A DNA stretch of 64,000 bases from Icerya purchasi (taxonomy: Eukaryota; Arthropoda; Insecta; Hemiptera; Monophlebidae). The number at the start of each line of letters is the position of its first letter. Position 1 is the first letter of the stretch. The notes below the pieces were generated by a model, which saw only the letters and a program-made list of their open reading frames with translations, did not search any database and was not told the DNA's origin. The stretch spans positions 23,075,191-23,139,190 of the forward strand of contig CM077116.1 of assembly GCA_039619475.1 (NCBI GenBank), in the 5' to 3' direction. This document shows positions 46,871 through 59,420 of this stretch, piece by piece. A program made the position numbers and the translations under genes.

Positions 46871-47312
46871 GTAATACAATAGAAATATTTATTTCTAAAG
46901 AATAAACAGTACATGAAATAGTGTGTAAATTATTGAATTAAATTGTACTAATTTGACACATTAACCTGTTTTTACTTTTTATTTTTTCATTCATTTTTTT
47001 ATATTTCGAATGTTGCTGTTTAGATTGAACACGCCGTTTAACAACTGACCCCTGTCGTCCCCAATGACTTCTTGGTGAACCCGTTTCTTGAAAAAAATTA
47101 TTATATTAAAAATTGATGGATGGCTAATCGCGTCTGCTTAATTGTTTTATTCATAAACCATACATCCTTTATTATACTAAACTGATTCAGAATTTTTGTT
47201 TTGTACGTCAGTGACAATTAACAAGACATTCACGACTGGAAAATAGATCCTCCTAGTATGTACACGCAAGACTGTTCGAAACAATTGCGACTTCTTTTAT
47301 TTTTATTTATTT

Positions 47313-47384
47313 ATTTTTTTTTTTTGTGGGCGCGCCAGCGGCATTGACCCATCAACAGGAAAAACTAAGTTAAAGAACTAAATA
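47313..47384 (-). mobile_element. LINE family A copy, 3' segment (interrupted)
   Basis: T run 47313-47325 (its poly-A tail), then the reverse complement of the 3' end GGGTCAATGCCGCTGGCGCG. The sequence breaks at AACTAAATA and resumes at 48549 with AACTAAATAGCTAGGC, matching the uninterrupted relative at 25918-26019. Confidence 0.78.
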
Positions 47385-47607
47385 TCTTCGTCTACAAATT
47401 TATTTCCCTTCGGACTGCTAATTGCACGAGTTCTAGTACCGATCTTTTTTGACTCCCTTGCTGTCTCTCCATAGTAGTTCTGGCCGTCTCCACCTTCCCC
47501 GAATAACTTTCTCAGTATCCTCAGTTTCCTTTTGTCCTACGTTCTTCCTTCTTGATGGGTAATCATCCGCAGCTGACAAGCCCAATAAAAAAGTAAAAAA
47601 AAAAAAA
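47385..47607 (+). mobile_element. LINE copy 1 of a tandem insertion pair
   Basis: This is a short 5'-truncated plus-strand copy ending ACAAGCCCAATAAAAAAG and a poly-A run. It is flanked by AACTAAATA at 47376-47384 and 47608-47616. The translation is decayed (PSPPSPNNFLSILSFLL-like), and the 3' end wording resembles family A. Confidence 0.7.
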
Positions 47608-47616
47608 AACTAAATA

Positions 47617-48548
47617 TCGGCGGCATTCTTGTGCCCTCAGTTCTTTCATTCTCGGTCCTTTAGACTTCCGTCCTTTTGTTCTGTCTTTACTGCAGAATCT
47701 GTTGCCATTCTACAAGCCATTATTTATATTTCCTCTTCTGCAAGTTCTTCCAAATTCCTTATTGTTTCTGATTCTTTAAGTTTTCTTCTAGCGCTATCAC
47801 CACCTTCCCTTTCTCTTTCCATTGATGCTATTATCCTTTCGTTCGATCTCTTCTTCATGATCTATCCTCATCGACGTCTACCCAGATTGACTTTCTTTGG
47901 ATTCCGGGACATTCAGGCATTGATGGAAATGTAGCCGTCGACCTCCTTTCTAAAGCTGCTGTTTCCAATGGAAATTTTATTAGTAGGGTTCCAGCACACA
48001 ATATTCTTCTTCCAACTAAATCCTGCCATCTTAGGCACTCTGTTTATGTTTCTCTTTTCGCTAATCCTAATACCTTTTATCTCTTGATTAATCCTGTTCC
48101 TCCTCCTCGTCCTTGGTTCTATGAGTTTCCCAGTTTGCGTCGGTCCATAATTACTAAATTATCTCGCCTCCGTTTCTCGCATAGTCTCCTTCCTTCTTCA
48201 CTAAATCCCTTTTCTTTGGCTGCATCTCCTTTTTGTCCATTGAATCCTGAAAGTTCCCAGTATGTTTGTGATGCGAATCACGTGCTCTTCGAGTGCTCCG
48301 GTTTATCTCGCGAGCGTGAGTTACTTTATTATCATCTTTTAAAGCTTGGTCCTCCTGCTCCTTTCAACGCCTCTTATATTCTTTCTTTACCTATTCTCTC
48401 TGTTGTTCCTGTCCTAGGGGTGTTCCTTGATTCCATTGTCGACAGAATAAAAATATAATTTCTATTCTATTCCATGCATCTATTCCTTTTTGCTGGGCTA
48501 ATGCTCTTTGGTAGCAAACCCAAGGGGAGTAAAAAAAAAACAAAAAAA
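47617..48548 (+). mobile_element. LINE family A copy 2, RNase H plus C-terminal domain
   Basis: This is the best-preserved family A copy in the window. RNase H: TAESVAILQAI (catalytic Glu), VSDSLS (catalytic Asp), then after one shift QIDFLWIPGHSGIDGNVAVD and LLSKAAV (catalytic Asp). The C-terminal domain runs PRPWFYEFPSLRR, CDANHVLFECSGLSRE, LKLGPPAPFNASYIL and ends DRIKI-stop at 48458. The 3' UTR ends AACCCAAGGGGAGT and poly-A. Flanking repeats AACTAAATA lie at 47608-47616 and 48549-48557. It is 5'-truncated at the start of RNase H. The RNase H here would remove RNA from the RNA-DNA hybrid during integration. Confidence 0.85.
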
Positions 48549-48830
48549 AACTAAATAGCTAGGCTGTCCGAAATGGGCGCAACAGAGGACAGCAGTGCAG
48601 ACACCACAGAAGACGAAGGAAAGGAGAGGATAAAGGAAGAGTTATAGGGAGTAGCTGACTGTATAAAAAGGAGCGTTCATTATGAAGAGATAGCGAAGAA
48701 AATGTAATATTGTAATAAAATTGGAGCGTAATAATATAAAAGAGAATTTTTACTATGATCATGATCAGCATCATATACTTTTTTAAATTATTTCTTATTT
48801 GGATTCGTCGACTCATTAATTCTCAGCGTA
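48549..48830 (-). mobile_element. LINE family A copy, 5' segment (continuation of 47313-47384)
   Basis: It continues the interrupted minus-strand copy. Minus-strand translation gives NERSFLYSQLLPITLPLSSP, equivalent to NERTSLYSNLLSLKLPTPY in family A. The right boundary is not sharp. Confidence 0.6.
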
Positions 48831-48849
48831 AGATTTATATTCCCAATGT

Positions 48850-48923
48850 ATCGCAGTGAAATTCGAACCTAGTCCTATTCGATCGAAATCCCACTGTCTA
48901 AACAGCTAAGCTATAAAAGCTGG
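48850..48923 (-). mobile_element. tRNA-derived SINE head or tRNA pseudogene
   Basis: The minus strand has an A-box-like TATAGCTTAGCTGTTTAGACAG and a perfect-looking B box GGTTCGAATTTC at normal spacing. The acceptor arms do not pair, so a working tRNA is unlikely. It lies about 165 bp beyond the donor of the first coiled-coil exon. Confidence 0.48.
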
Positions 48924-48968
48924 CTGTAGTTATAACCGAATAATCATTAAAATTATAACGGTACAGTG

Positions 48969-48969
<1 letters not shown>

Positions 48970-49003
<34 letters not shown>
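48970..49003. repeat. (ATA)n microsatellite
   Basis: About 11 ATA units in the intron just downstream of the ASPP exon at 49087-49277. Confidence 0.93.
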
Positions 49004-49086
49004 CTAGTTAATATAGTTTTTTCTATATTTTTGAAGTCGGCTATTGCAAACATAAAAAATCGAACTGAAACTCGTAAAACACTCAC

Positions 49087-49277
49087 CAAAAGTTCTGCCC
49101 GCAGCTTTTCAAGTTCTAGCGCTGCCGAGGAAGGCGCATTTTGATTCAAAGCCGAGTTCGATCTTCCTTTCTGTAGTTCTTCCAATTGCCGTGTCAACTC
49201 TTCCACTTTGGCCACAGCCACAGAAAGTTCTTTTTCCTTTTCATTGAAAAGAGCTCTTATCGATTCTAAATCCGAAG
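49087..49277 (-). CDS. ASPP: ASPP coiled-coil exon 1
   Basis: The acceptor (TTGATTTTAG at 49278) and donor (CTTTTG|GTGAGT at 49087/49086) are both strong. The 191-nt exon supplies two bases to a split codon, then 63 codons: SDLESIRALFNEKEKELSVA and VAKVEELTRQLEELQKGR, ending LEKLRAELL in phase 0. The core KEKEL-xAVxKVEELTRQLExL-xxGR is the most conserved part of the ASPP1/ASPP2/fly ASPP coiled coil, which makes the gene assignment strong. ASPP proteins help p53-family factors select apoptotic targets and, in flies, work with RASSF8 and Csk at adherens junctions. The preceding exon must end in phase 1. I could not find it before 64000. Confidence 0.9.
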
Positions 49278-49867
49278 CTAAAATCAAGCAAAAAAAAAGA
49301 AAGAATAAAGATGTAAATTTTTGTTTCTGACGATATAATTGAAACAGTGGAATAAAATGTTAAAAATTTTTTCATTACAATTTCTTCCCAAACAACTGCA
49401 GTTAAGTTTGGTTTTTAGGTTTTTACAACAACTCTGAATGTCTGAAAGAGGACACATAACGAAATCATTGACGCTAATGTAGAAATATCATATTTTGTAA
49501 AATGAAACCCACGGCGCTCTTTTTATTAGAACTCAGAAATTACAGTGGTTAGATTGATTTTTTTTATTTTCTGTCACGGTAAACCTGTATTTTGTTAAAA
49601 TAATTTCTAATGCTAACTTCAAAAAATGAACTATTTTTTTTTGTTCTCCGTTTCTGTATACATTATACACCATATCTTATCTCGAGAAGAATTGTTATAA
49701 TCTTCATCTGGTACGGATTCCAAAAAATTATTGTTGTTTAAGAATAATTATAATATCTCCTTATGTATATTATTCCGAAGTATATTATTTTTTATAAAAT
49801 AATTCTCAGTTTTTAATGAATTTTTATGAAACTTTCGGAATAAATCTCAAAATCAATCTATATACGA

Positions 49868-49868
<1 letters not shown>

Positions 49869-49899
<31 letters not shown>
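49869..49899. repeat. (TA)n microsatellite
   Basis: Alternating TA tract of about 31 bp. Confidence 0.95.
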
Positions 49900-49902
<3 letters not shown>

Positions 49903-51889
49903 AATTTTTTTTCCCATATTCCTCGAAAATAAAAAAGAATAAATAAAAAATTGAAAATTTTTCTTAGGAACACAAAAAATAAGCAAAAAAAAAAAACATG
50001 AACTTAATGTCGGTTAAAAAAATAATTAAGGTTGCTGCTTTCGATATGTATGTAAGTATAACATTATGCACGTACATTCAGTTACTGAGAACATCGTTGG
50101 GTTTTAATACTTTTGAGACAAGTGTTTATTATTTGTGTCCAATTTTTTAGTTTTTGGACCTAAACTTATCCTCCTTCTATCAATTAGTAAAAAGGATGTT
50201 TTTTTTGTTTTTTTTACTTTTATGTACTTTTATGGTGATAGACTTAAAATCAAAGACGAGCTAAGAAATAATAACCAACTTCGATCGCTAAAATTTCAGA
50301 TTATCCCAAAAGAGAAACTGTTCCAGATAGCTTTTAATTGAAAAAGTTAATTTATATACTAAAATTCTTCTACACAATGTCGCATCGTTATGGAAATTCA
50401 TTGTTTCTTCAAATCTTTGCCATTACGTACATACATATAGTAACGCAAGCACTTCATTTCGTCGATATGCGCACAAACTATGTGCGTATCGTTACATCCG
50501 TTTGGAATTGCTTTTCTAATTGTATACACGCAGGCAATTACGAAGATAATTTAAAACCGACTTTTCTAATGAAACAATATTGAAATTGAAAGTGTCGTAT
50601 TTACTTATCGATTCTTGAACGGTAAATGTGTAATTGTGTTTTTATTTCTTTTATTTTTGTTTAAAATTATTTACGCAATTTCAAATATAGAAGAAATCGA
50701 CATAAACTAACGAAGGGCCTGCATATATTTATTTCTCGATAACATCAATTTTACATTAACAACTGTCGCAGCTCTCAATAAATAGCGCGTAAGCTTCTTA
50801 ACGCATTCGGTTGCAAAAACCGGGGCTACCCATGGGTTTTCGAAAGTTGTCTCGTAGCTGTCCCCAGGAGTACGCTACCCCTAATATTTGAAACCGAATA
50901 ACACTTTGCTCAGAGAAGTGTAAAAAGTAGTGACAATTGGGAGAAATAAGAATTTCCATACTAATTTCTAACACTCTGCTAAGGATATGGAAATCACTTT
51001 ACTTACTTTTTATTCCTCTCGATAGGTTTTTGTTTTTTCAATTATTTTTGATCATCTTTCTTTAATTCGAGATATTTTTTATAGAATTTTTACTCAAAGT
51101 TTAGATTTTTCCGAATAAAATATAGTTCTTTGTTATTAATGAGAAATTTGATAAGTAATTACCGCTAGATTTCTTAGCACACAATTTTTTGTGGTTTTTT
51201 ACTGAATGTAATTCGGAAAAATTTCAAATATTTGGAAAGCAGGATTTTTTTTGCACATACACACTATTTCACGATATCAACTTTAAAATGACTGAATGAA
51301 AAATATTATTCATCCGCGATTTTATCATAAAACGGAAAATTAATGGACATATAAACATATTTGTAGTAATTGAAAAAAAAAAAATATCCGAAACGGTTCA
51401 GGGTAATCTGTAATTCTTAAGAGTTAAAAACGACTAGTACTTTTCAATCTAGTAGATTCATTTTTTAAATACTATCGCTTTTAAAACTGGTAACAAGTAG
51501 CACTATTATTATCAATATTATTGTTATTATTAGTCGTTTTTCGCGATATTTCCTTTCTCGAAAACACTTTATAATCATTTTCTTCGGTAAGTTTAACACA
51601 GGCAATTAATTACCTATCCAGCTAGCAACTTAATTGGGAACTTCAAACATTCTAATATAGTTCTGCATTACCAGCATACGCATATATACTGAAACTTTTT
51701 TTCCGAATTCCACAAAAGTAAAAACAAAGAATGTAACAACTGAGATTATCGTTCTGAAAAAGAAACCCAAAGACGCAGCATTTATAGCATTTATCTGTAT
51801 TCTGAGTCTAGCCGCGTATGAAATATCCATTGCTCAAAAATTGGCGGCAAGTTCAGTGTACACATATAAATACGATTAGTGGTTTGTTA

Positions 51890-51895
51890 AATATA

Positions 51896-51926
<31 letters not shown>
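51890..51926. repeat. (TA)n microsatellite
   Basis: Alternating TA tract with one TG interruption, about 37 bp. Confidence 0.95.
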
Positions 51927-54619
51927 TGGCCTTTGTAGAAAATTTAAACGAATGACGCGCGATAAAATTTTATTTAACTAGGGAGACGCCCACTTACAAG
52001 ACGTTCGTACATCTTCCATTCCAGTAAGCATAAAACTTTTGATTCTTTATTAACCGCCCCGCTGCAATTGTTCTTCCAATCGCTCATCGTGCTTTATTTT
52101 GATGAAATCAAATTTCTCCTTTATCAGAACTATAGCACGGTTCGCAAAATTCGTTCATCCGGTTCATCTATTTCGGTATATAATTTCGCTCTGGCTATCC
52201 AGTCCGAATTTGAAACAGTTGAATAATGCCGAACGAATTTAGACGCACAAAGTTATTAACCACGACATCACGTGCCATTGTTTATATTTCCCCTTCGGAG
52301 AGAACGTGATACCGTAAATAAAACAATTTCTAGCGAGTTATCTGGTAAATTTCAGGATATTTACAAATGCGGACTGGTATTTTTTGAACCAATTTTATCA
52401 AAAGCGCAAAATAACTCGAGAATTCGTGACGGAAAATACAAACTCCACAAAATTCGTACAAATCGTAAAAGAAACATTTTAGCAAAGACTACAGTTTTTA
52501 AGAAAATTGAAAAAACTAAAAATTTCACCCGAAAAGCTGCAATAAATGTAGCAGCCTAACGTTTATCTATTTCTCCATGTATTCAGTGGCGCGAAAATAA
52601 AATAACAATAAACTCAAAAAATGTCTAATATTTTCGACTAGCGAGCTCAGCATTCCAAATATATACAACAATTTGGCCGACCTGCATGTCGCCAAATCTT
52701 CAGTCATCTGCGATGTATGTTTAAAATATTACGTAAATTGATCTGAAAAATGAATGTAATAATTTTCAGAAATGTATCTTAGAACATTACCTATATGCAA
52801 TTAGAATGTACGAATAGGTAGTCGCCGACGCTCAAAAACTGTTTATGGCACTATGATGATGATCTGCCTTTAATATCATATATACATATATACATACATA
52901 TACACAAACGAGTATATTTGGCTACAGATAGGCCCGTTTCTGGAAAGCCAATTCACGCTGTGAGATTTGTTTTGGGTCTTATAACGTTGTACCGTTTTTG
53001 ATCAATTTTTCATGATGTACAGATTACCCCATGTGTGGCTTTTGCCAAATTATTGTGCAGGTCTCACAATGACTATATACTTACATATATATATATACAG
53101 ATTTCGTTCGGCAGCTTTTAAGTAGAGAGCGCTTTACAGATTGTATAAATACTTTATGATTTAAGATGTCACACAGTTCTTGTGAAGCCCATCACTATGG
53201 CAACATTGCATTTGTATATACAAACAGACTCGAGCTATTATAATGTTTGCGCAAGACTCAGCAAGTACAACATTTCCACGTCATTTTAAAAATATATCAT
53301 TATAAAATTCACTAAAGGATGTTGCGAGACCCAACGAATGATCGTTTAAACATATGATATTGGTATCTGATACTATTCGGTATACTTGATTACTATGACA
53401 TAAAATAAATTGTAAAGTTTTAAATTATTTTACTATTTTAAAGAATTATAACGGTTTAAAAAATTTAAAATTCAATTATAATAATATTTACTATAAAAGA
53501 TAATACTTTTAAAATATACCAGCGGGAGTAGTTAACACCCTGTTTAATTTTCATAAATTATTCTGGTTTAGATCTAAGTAACTATGATCAAAATACTTAT
53601 AATTAAGATGCTTAATTAATCAAAGCTGAAGCTTCATTTGCAAATTAATGAACAATAATATCGTAATCCTCTGTCACATTTAATAATGAGATATATTCCT
53701 GTTAATGTAAAATGGAAGTTAAAGAAATAATACTAAACACTGAATATAAAAAAGCTCTCATACACAAATTAATAAATGTAGATCTGATTAAATTTCATAT
53801 TTACACATTTTTTGTCTCGGAATTTATCCATTTAGCCACTATTGTCAATTACTTGGATTCACTTATATGTATCTAAACTTTATTTTCTATACTTTTTATT
53901 TGACCCTGCTTCTTTTTTTTTTTTCATTATTCAGCTTGTTAGAAGTGACATTAACCCAATAATGTATGAAAATTAGGATTAGAATAGGTAAAAATTAAAG
54001 TAGTTTTCATTTTCCTCTAAATCATCAGTTACTTCAATTTCGTTAAATTTTTTCATTTATATTGTTCCCCTTTTTCCGAGAGTACTTTGACCATTTCAGA
54101 TGTTTGATAAATATCTTGGCTTAACCTGAAATACAAAATTATGTACTTAAAATAGTTGTTTGCTACATGAAACCAAAATATTTAGATCCGTCACTTTTAA
54201 AAACATACATGTAATTTTAAATATGTATGAATAATAAACTTTTCAGTTTTTACTAAAATTAAATCTGCTCGACTTTTCATAATGAGCAACAACAAAAATC
54301 CTGGATAAAAAAGAGAAGTGGTGTCTGAAGAGGGACACCCGGTAGGAACGAAATTCCTTTCACTTTTTGGTAGATATACAAGTATAAAGTCATTCATAAA
54401 GTGCACGATAAAAAATGACACACAATATATAAATCCCGTGTGAATTAAAACAAAGACAACAAAAACAAAAAATAAATCATCAGACTCGGTGAAGTGTGGT
54501 AACGTCGCACAAAAAAACCACGCCAATTTTCAAATTTAATAAAATGTACACATGTTTAGAACTGAGCTTATATAGCTGACCGTTCCCAATGCTTCCTGCT
54601 CGAATCTCGATACTCGCTC

Positions 54620-54644
54620 GCACGCGCACACACACACACACACA
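54620..54644. repeat. (CA)n microsatellite
   Basis: CACGCG followed by about 10 CA units. Flanking sequence is GA-rich on the right. Confidence 0.92.
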
Positions 54645-55164
54645 ATAGAAAGAGACAGAGTGAAAGAGAACGAGAGTGAAGGTCATCTGGAGGACGACGT
54701 ATAACGCGATTTTCGTGACCTCGCCATTTCTACCAGTTTACTCCTACCGACAAGCCGCGTAAAAGAACTTCGTTTCAAAAAAATCGCGAACACAAAACTT
54801 CTGAAAAACGCTAATACCAAATTGATTTCGGTCTCATAGCGTTGACAGAAAAACTGCGTTGATAGCATCTGCTGACTAGTATCATGTGGCAACAATGTCA
54901 AGCTTCGTAGCGTCTGTATAAAATCGTAAGGGACCTCGCATGTAATAGTCTACCTTTCGCATCTCGCATAATACATTACAAAACTGCAAAATTCGTATAT
55001 TTTATTTTTTAAATTCAATTCATCCCTCTACAGTTCCTACGATTCACATGAATAAGTACATTACAAAAATCATAGTTTTGTTATTCTGGCACTTTACATA
55101 GGCCTGCGTCTAAGGTGATCCGCTTGATGCACCGAGTCTCACAACGATCTGGGCAGCAATAAGC

Positions 55165-55290
55165 ATATATATATATATATATAAAACAGTCGGAAAATTT
55201 GTTTGTCTGTTTGTCATTGCCCACTAATTGTACGAACTGCTGAACCGATTTTGTTCCGGAGTAATGCAAGATTTTAGTGAGTAATTTGTA
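55165..55290 (+). mobile_element. Helitron-like 5' end fragment (tentative)
   Basis: A TA run followed by AAAACAGTCGG, TTTGTTTGTCTGTTTGTCAT and ACTGCTGAACCGATTTTG resembles the common insect Helitron 5' wording (TATATATAAA... CTGAACCGATTT). No matching 3' hairpin was found downstream, and the canonical TC start is not clear. Confidence 0.33.
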
Positions 55291-56089
55291 AGTTTACGGC
55301 GTAATTTAATCGAGCTATGGAGGTTTTTGTCAATGAAGTAAGAAAAATGGAAAGGTAAAATATGTACATAAGTCGTACTGCTCAATTCCAAGCGTCGTGA
55401 CTACCTACTTGTAAATTGAGGTAGTATAGTACGTTCATGGTAAATTGTTATACTCGCAAGACTACACTTGGAACTGATTGCAACCGCTTGTTATCAGGTT
55501 ACAACTACAACTGTAAATGTTTCTGTTTGTATACTAATCAGCGCGCATATGGTGATATACGTGAAAAGGTAAAATATACTCAATAAAATAAAAAAATTTG
55601 GATCAAATATTTACTGTGGTACATATTTTAAATTAAATTATTACCATAGTAAATATAAATTGAACATAAAAATTAAAATAAAATGATTACTACGGTAAAT
55701 ATATAAATATTAGTTAACGTTTTATTAATTTAAACACGTCTCTTCTCTTTTTTTATTACTCAAATCGTAAAATCACCATGACAGGATCTAAACATAGAAA
55801 CTGCCCTCCCAGCCTAGTTGCTATATATACATAATGCGAAAATTAAAAAAAAAAAAAAAAGAATGTTTTTTGTTGGTTTTTACGGAGAAATGAAGAATTC
55901 GGCAACAGAATTTTCAGTAGTTGCTACCGGAAATATTATTTATATTCAAATGTTAAATCTCGCTGCCTAACTACTGCTGTTCTCTGCTGCGATAATAAAT
56001 TAATTTTTATACATAAAATGTTCAATAGAGAAGTTGGAAGGCGCAGAACACAACAGGCATGCGACCGGAGAACATGTCCTCAAATATAC

Positions 56090-56990
56090 TCGTATTTATT
56101 TATTTACACAATCCGCCAGTGCAACAGCTTACGCTAATTACCGCACCGCGCAATATAATAAAACAATTCAGTAGCAATATACAAGTACATGCACAATGAA
56201 ACAATAGAAAAGAGAAAATTTACGAAGTTGTATAAATCATACCTGTACTTACACAACTATTTTATCTAACATTACTTATTTGAGTTCTATTCCATTCATC
56301 ACACTCCCACGTCAACACAGCTTACACCTATAACATGCACGCGTACATACACTCTCACACATACACTCTGTGCTCACTCAAAGAAACACTTAAGGACGTC
56401 AATACAACACAGCCTCACATCGTTAAATTCCGAACAACTTTTAAGAACTCACTACCGTGATCATTAAAAATGTCTAGCTCGCGATGGTCTTTCTCCAAAT
56501 TATTATACAATATGAATAACGACCGGAGAGGAGAACAGGCGTACTGCAAAGTGTTCGCAAACGGAACAGCCAGTGTACAGATTGAGCGGGCAAAATCGGA
56601 ACTCTGATACGAACTTTCTCTAAAAGAGTAGAAGGACAGTTAATCTTAGCGTGTATTAAATTGTGCAGAAAACGAAGAATTGTTTTCTTCGTCCATCCAA
56701 GCTGTGCATATTTAACTGCCGAAGTATTTCTGTGTATTTGAAACGCACATCACCGGAGCCAATAAATTTATAATGCAAGTATATTTTTGAAACTTTTTCT
56801 GCACATGTTCAACCCTATTTACCAAGTCACTAGATATTCCAAATTAGCGCACCAAATACTAACTGTGAGCGGACCAATAGGGTGAATAAAATTAAATGTG
56901 TCTCAAATTGTCTGAACTACTCCTCAAAACGAAACCTAACATTCTGTTCGCTTTACGAATTGCAGGGTGTTACTCCTTTCTGTACTTAAC
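56090..56990 (-). mobile_element. CR1/Jockey-like LINE relic (RT thumb and C-terminus)
   Basis: Minus-strand translation across several frames gives an ordered match to the end of a CR1/Jockey-type ORF2. It reads AIRKANRMLGFVLRSSSDN (about 56985-56930), THLILFTLLVRSQLVFGALIW (about 56900-56840), LRQLNMHSLDGRRKQFFVFC (about 56722-56663), and a CPLNLYTGCS / HFAVRLFSSP-like end near 56590-56520. In intact elements these read RKAxRxLGF, LYxxLVRSxLEYxSxVW, LxLxSLxxRRxxxxL and the terminal NxxP block. Stops and shifts are frequent, so it is dead. No RNase H is expected in this group. Confidence 0.58.
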
Positions 56991-59149
56991 CACTTCCTCA
57001 CGGTAACTTTTGATAATTTCTAATTGCCCTAATATCTCTTTTAAAATCACTGCTCGATTCCTCGTGTCTGTCTCTATACCCGTACTTTAAAACCTCCGTA
57101 CATTGAGAACAGAGTAGCTGGCAAGTCTCTTAAAAACGAGTTCATCCTGAATCTGATAAAACCTTTCTTTCTTCTCGGTAATATCCCATTTTTCAACATT
57201 CTTTTGCTTGTTCAATGATTTCCGTACGCTACGCACTGTATGAAAATTTACTCGCAAGAAAAACTATTCTCGATGGTAGCGGTATATTTTTTACATAACT
57301 ATTAGCAAGCGTGTTTATACCTATTTCGTGCCTTTTTATTTCGCTTCTCTCGAAACGAAAGATCTTAAGAAATTCAAAACACTTTCTTGGCGATAGTATT
57401 CAACTAGTAGTTCTTTCAGCTGACCGCTTATAGAATTTAGTATTTTTTTAAACGCTTTTGGTCATGAGCACTTTTTTAACTGAAGTAATTTTACAATTAT
57501 CGTTTTTGGTCAAATTTATTTTTATTTCACGGGTTTCACCGGAGGATACCTTTCCAACGTTTTTAACACTTTTTTCATTCTATATGGTCAAATTCTCTTT
57601 AAACAGAACATAATTTCCCTGAAATAATTTTCATTCCGCCTACCGTAACTTTAAACAAATTTGTATGACAGAAGTTACAAGCTCATCGCGGTTTTTTTTT
57701 TGTCCCAGGAAATCGTCAAACTAAAAATAGATTTGATTTTTAAATTTTTGAAATTAATCAAATCGAAAAGCGACACGCATTATTCACGCTGAGTTTTCAT
57801 CCTAGCACTTTTATCAAAAGCGCCTGCACACCTTTTTTTATCCCTAAAAAGAAGAATAAATTTTGCTTAGACCGAATATCAAATTCTGAAATCTCCGAGA
57901 AATACTTACAACAAGCAGAACTTTCAGTTTAGAATAAAAATTTTTAAGTTTCTTATTAGACACAAGTTTAACTCTTCACGATGCAGTAAAATATATGGAT
58001 AAAAAATAGCCAAACACAAAAATAAAAAAAAAATAAAAATAAAATAAAACAAAAAAATACCTCTATTCCCTAATGAAAGGGAATTGGTATTCGAGACTGC
58101 TTTCATTGTTGGTCACATTAATAATTTACCACCGTGCCTCAATGCGCGCTCCACTCATGCATTATACATACGTAACAACGTCTACACGTTCCGAATAATA
58201 ATAACAAGAAGAAAAAAAATTCAACAGAATTCCTGTTTTTTATTAAATTAAAAATTAAAAGCATTCCGAGAAATATTCGCCCTTCTCTTCCCGTCCCCTG
58301 GACAGCAATACTCGCAAAACCGTCGAGCAAAGGCAATGAACGCGAGACGAAAGAAAAAAACTTTGAATAATAAAAGTATCAAAACGATGTGAAAAAGACG
58401 TTAAGAGAAAAGTCTGCGTCCGAAACTCCGACTAGAATACGAAGTAAGTAACGGGAATTATGGCTCGCCTATGCAAACCGAAATTTCACATTCGGAAGCG
58501 ACACAGAAAAAATTTCAACAACGATAACCGAATTTTTCCAATAAAGAAGAAAATTCAGTTTAAAGAACAAATAGTCCAACAAAACAGCGACCGAAAATTG
58601 CAATAAACAGTAACCATTTCGCAACACATCGTTCTCTCAGCGAAGATTGAACCAATCACACTATGAGTACGAAATGAAATAGGAGATAAACTATTTCGCA
58701 CATATGCTAACTTGAAACTGACAACGGTAAATAAATAAATAAATAAGTAAACTCGAGATAACAGTATGCAGGCAAAAACGAAAAATTGAAATCAAAAAGG
58801 AGGGAAAGAATCGAAATTGGAAAAACATGTATTTTTTGTAAATAACAGAACAGCGCAGATAGCGATTTAGACAATTTTTCGATTGATCCACTGACTCGAA
58901 TCTGCCTCTTTATTTCATTTTCCGCTGATACATTAACCAATTAACGAGCAAAATTCGAAAGTTTATTCAGTAGTCAACCTCCCTACTGGACAAGCTGAGA
59001 AATATTCGAGATGCTCTGACAAATACACCAACTACTATTGTGACAGTTACAAGTAGTGTAAAAAGCTACATTCTGCACCAGTAACCAGGACGATGTCGGA
59101 TAGCTATTCACTCACGCCTATGCATCTGTCCATGCCCAGTAAGTGGAGG

Positions 59150-59420
59150 TAGACACATCTATATTGCTATTGCTATGAAACACGTCATGCACAATCATCT
59201 TCTGGGGTCGCCCTTCAGCACCCGATTAATATGTTCATCGCCATAGATGACAAATCCGGAACTAACAATTGAACACATCCTTCTCAAGGCTTAACGATAA
59301 CGATCGTGGACTACTAATCAATTTCACGAATTTATTTCTTTCAGATATCTAACTTTGTTTGCTGTCAATGATTCAAAATTTTTCTATATTTAAGTCTTTC
59401 CATTACTCATCATAATCGAT
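59150..59420 (+). mobile_element. Possible LINE C-terminal relic
   Basis: A plus-strand frame reads HNHLLGSPFS, then CSSP-stop-MTNPELTIEHILLK and QFHEFISFRYL. The piece LTIEHILL is typical of the zinc-binding C-terminus of I/Jockey ORF2 proteins (LTVEHILLEC). The cysteines are not preserved. Weak. Confidence 0.25.

Larger units (their letters stand above)
28180..49086 (-). other. ASPP: ASPP intron (about 20.9 kb), elements in both orientations
   Basis: This is the largest intron in the window, separating two exons of one coiled coil. It contains a possible retro-insertion (28923-29368), an old long LINE (29950-34650), a 294-bp tandem duplication (37067-37713), a 104-bp tandem duplication plus the I-like LINE (41770-46815), a nested LINE family A cluster (47313-48830) and an antisense SINE head (48850-48923). 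I found no supported gene in 28330-28900, 29380-29940, 34700-37050 or 37720-41760. The plus-strand stretch 38129-38500 is pyrimidine-rich and might be an old LINE piece, without motifs. Confidence 0.6.

Noticed and set aside
52272..52559. Plus-strand basic 95-codon frame
   Set aside because: Lys/Asn/Thr-rich from AT-rich DNA, with no homology or splice context.
54560..54900. CA/GA-rich, GC-richer stretch considered as a promoter
   Set aside because: No start codon, 5' exon or core promoter context could be tied to it; simple repeats explain the composition.
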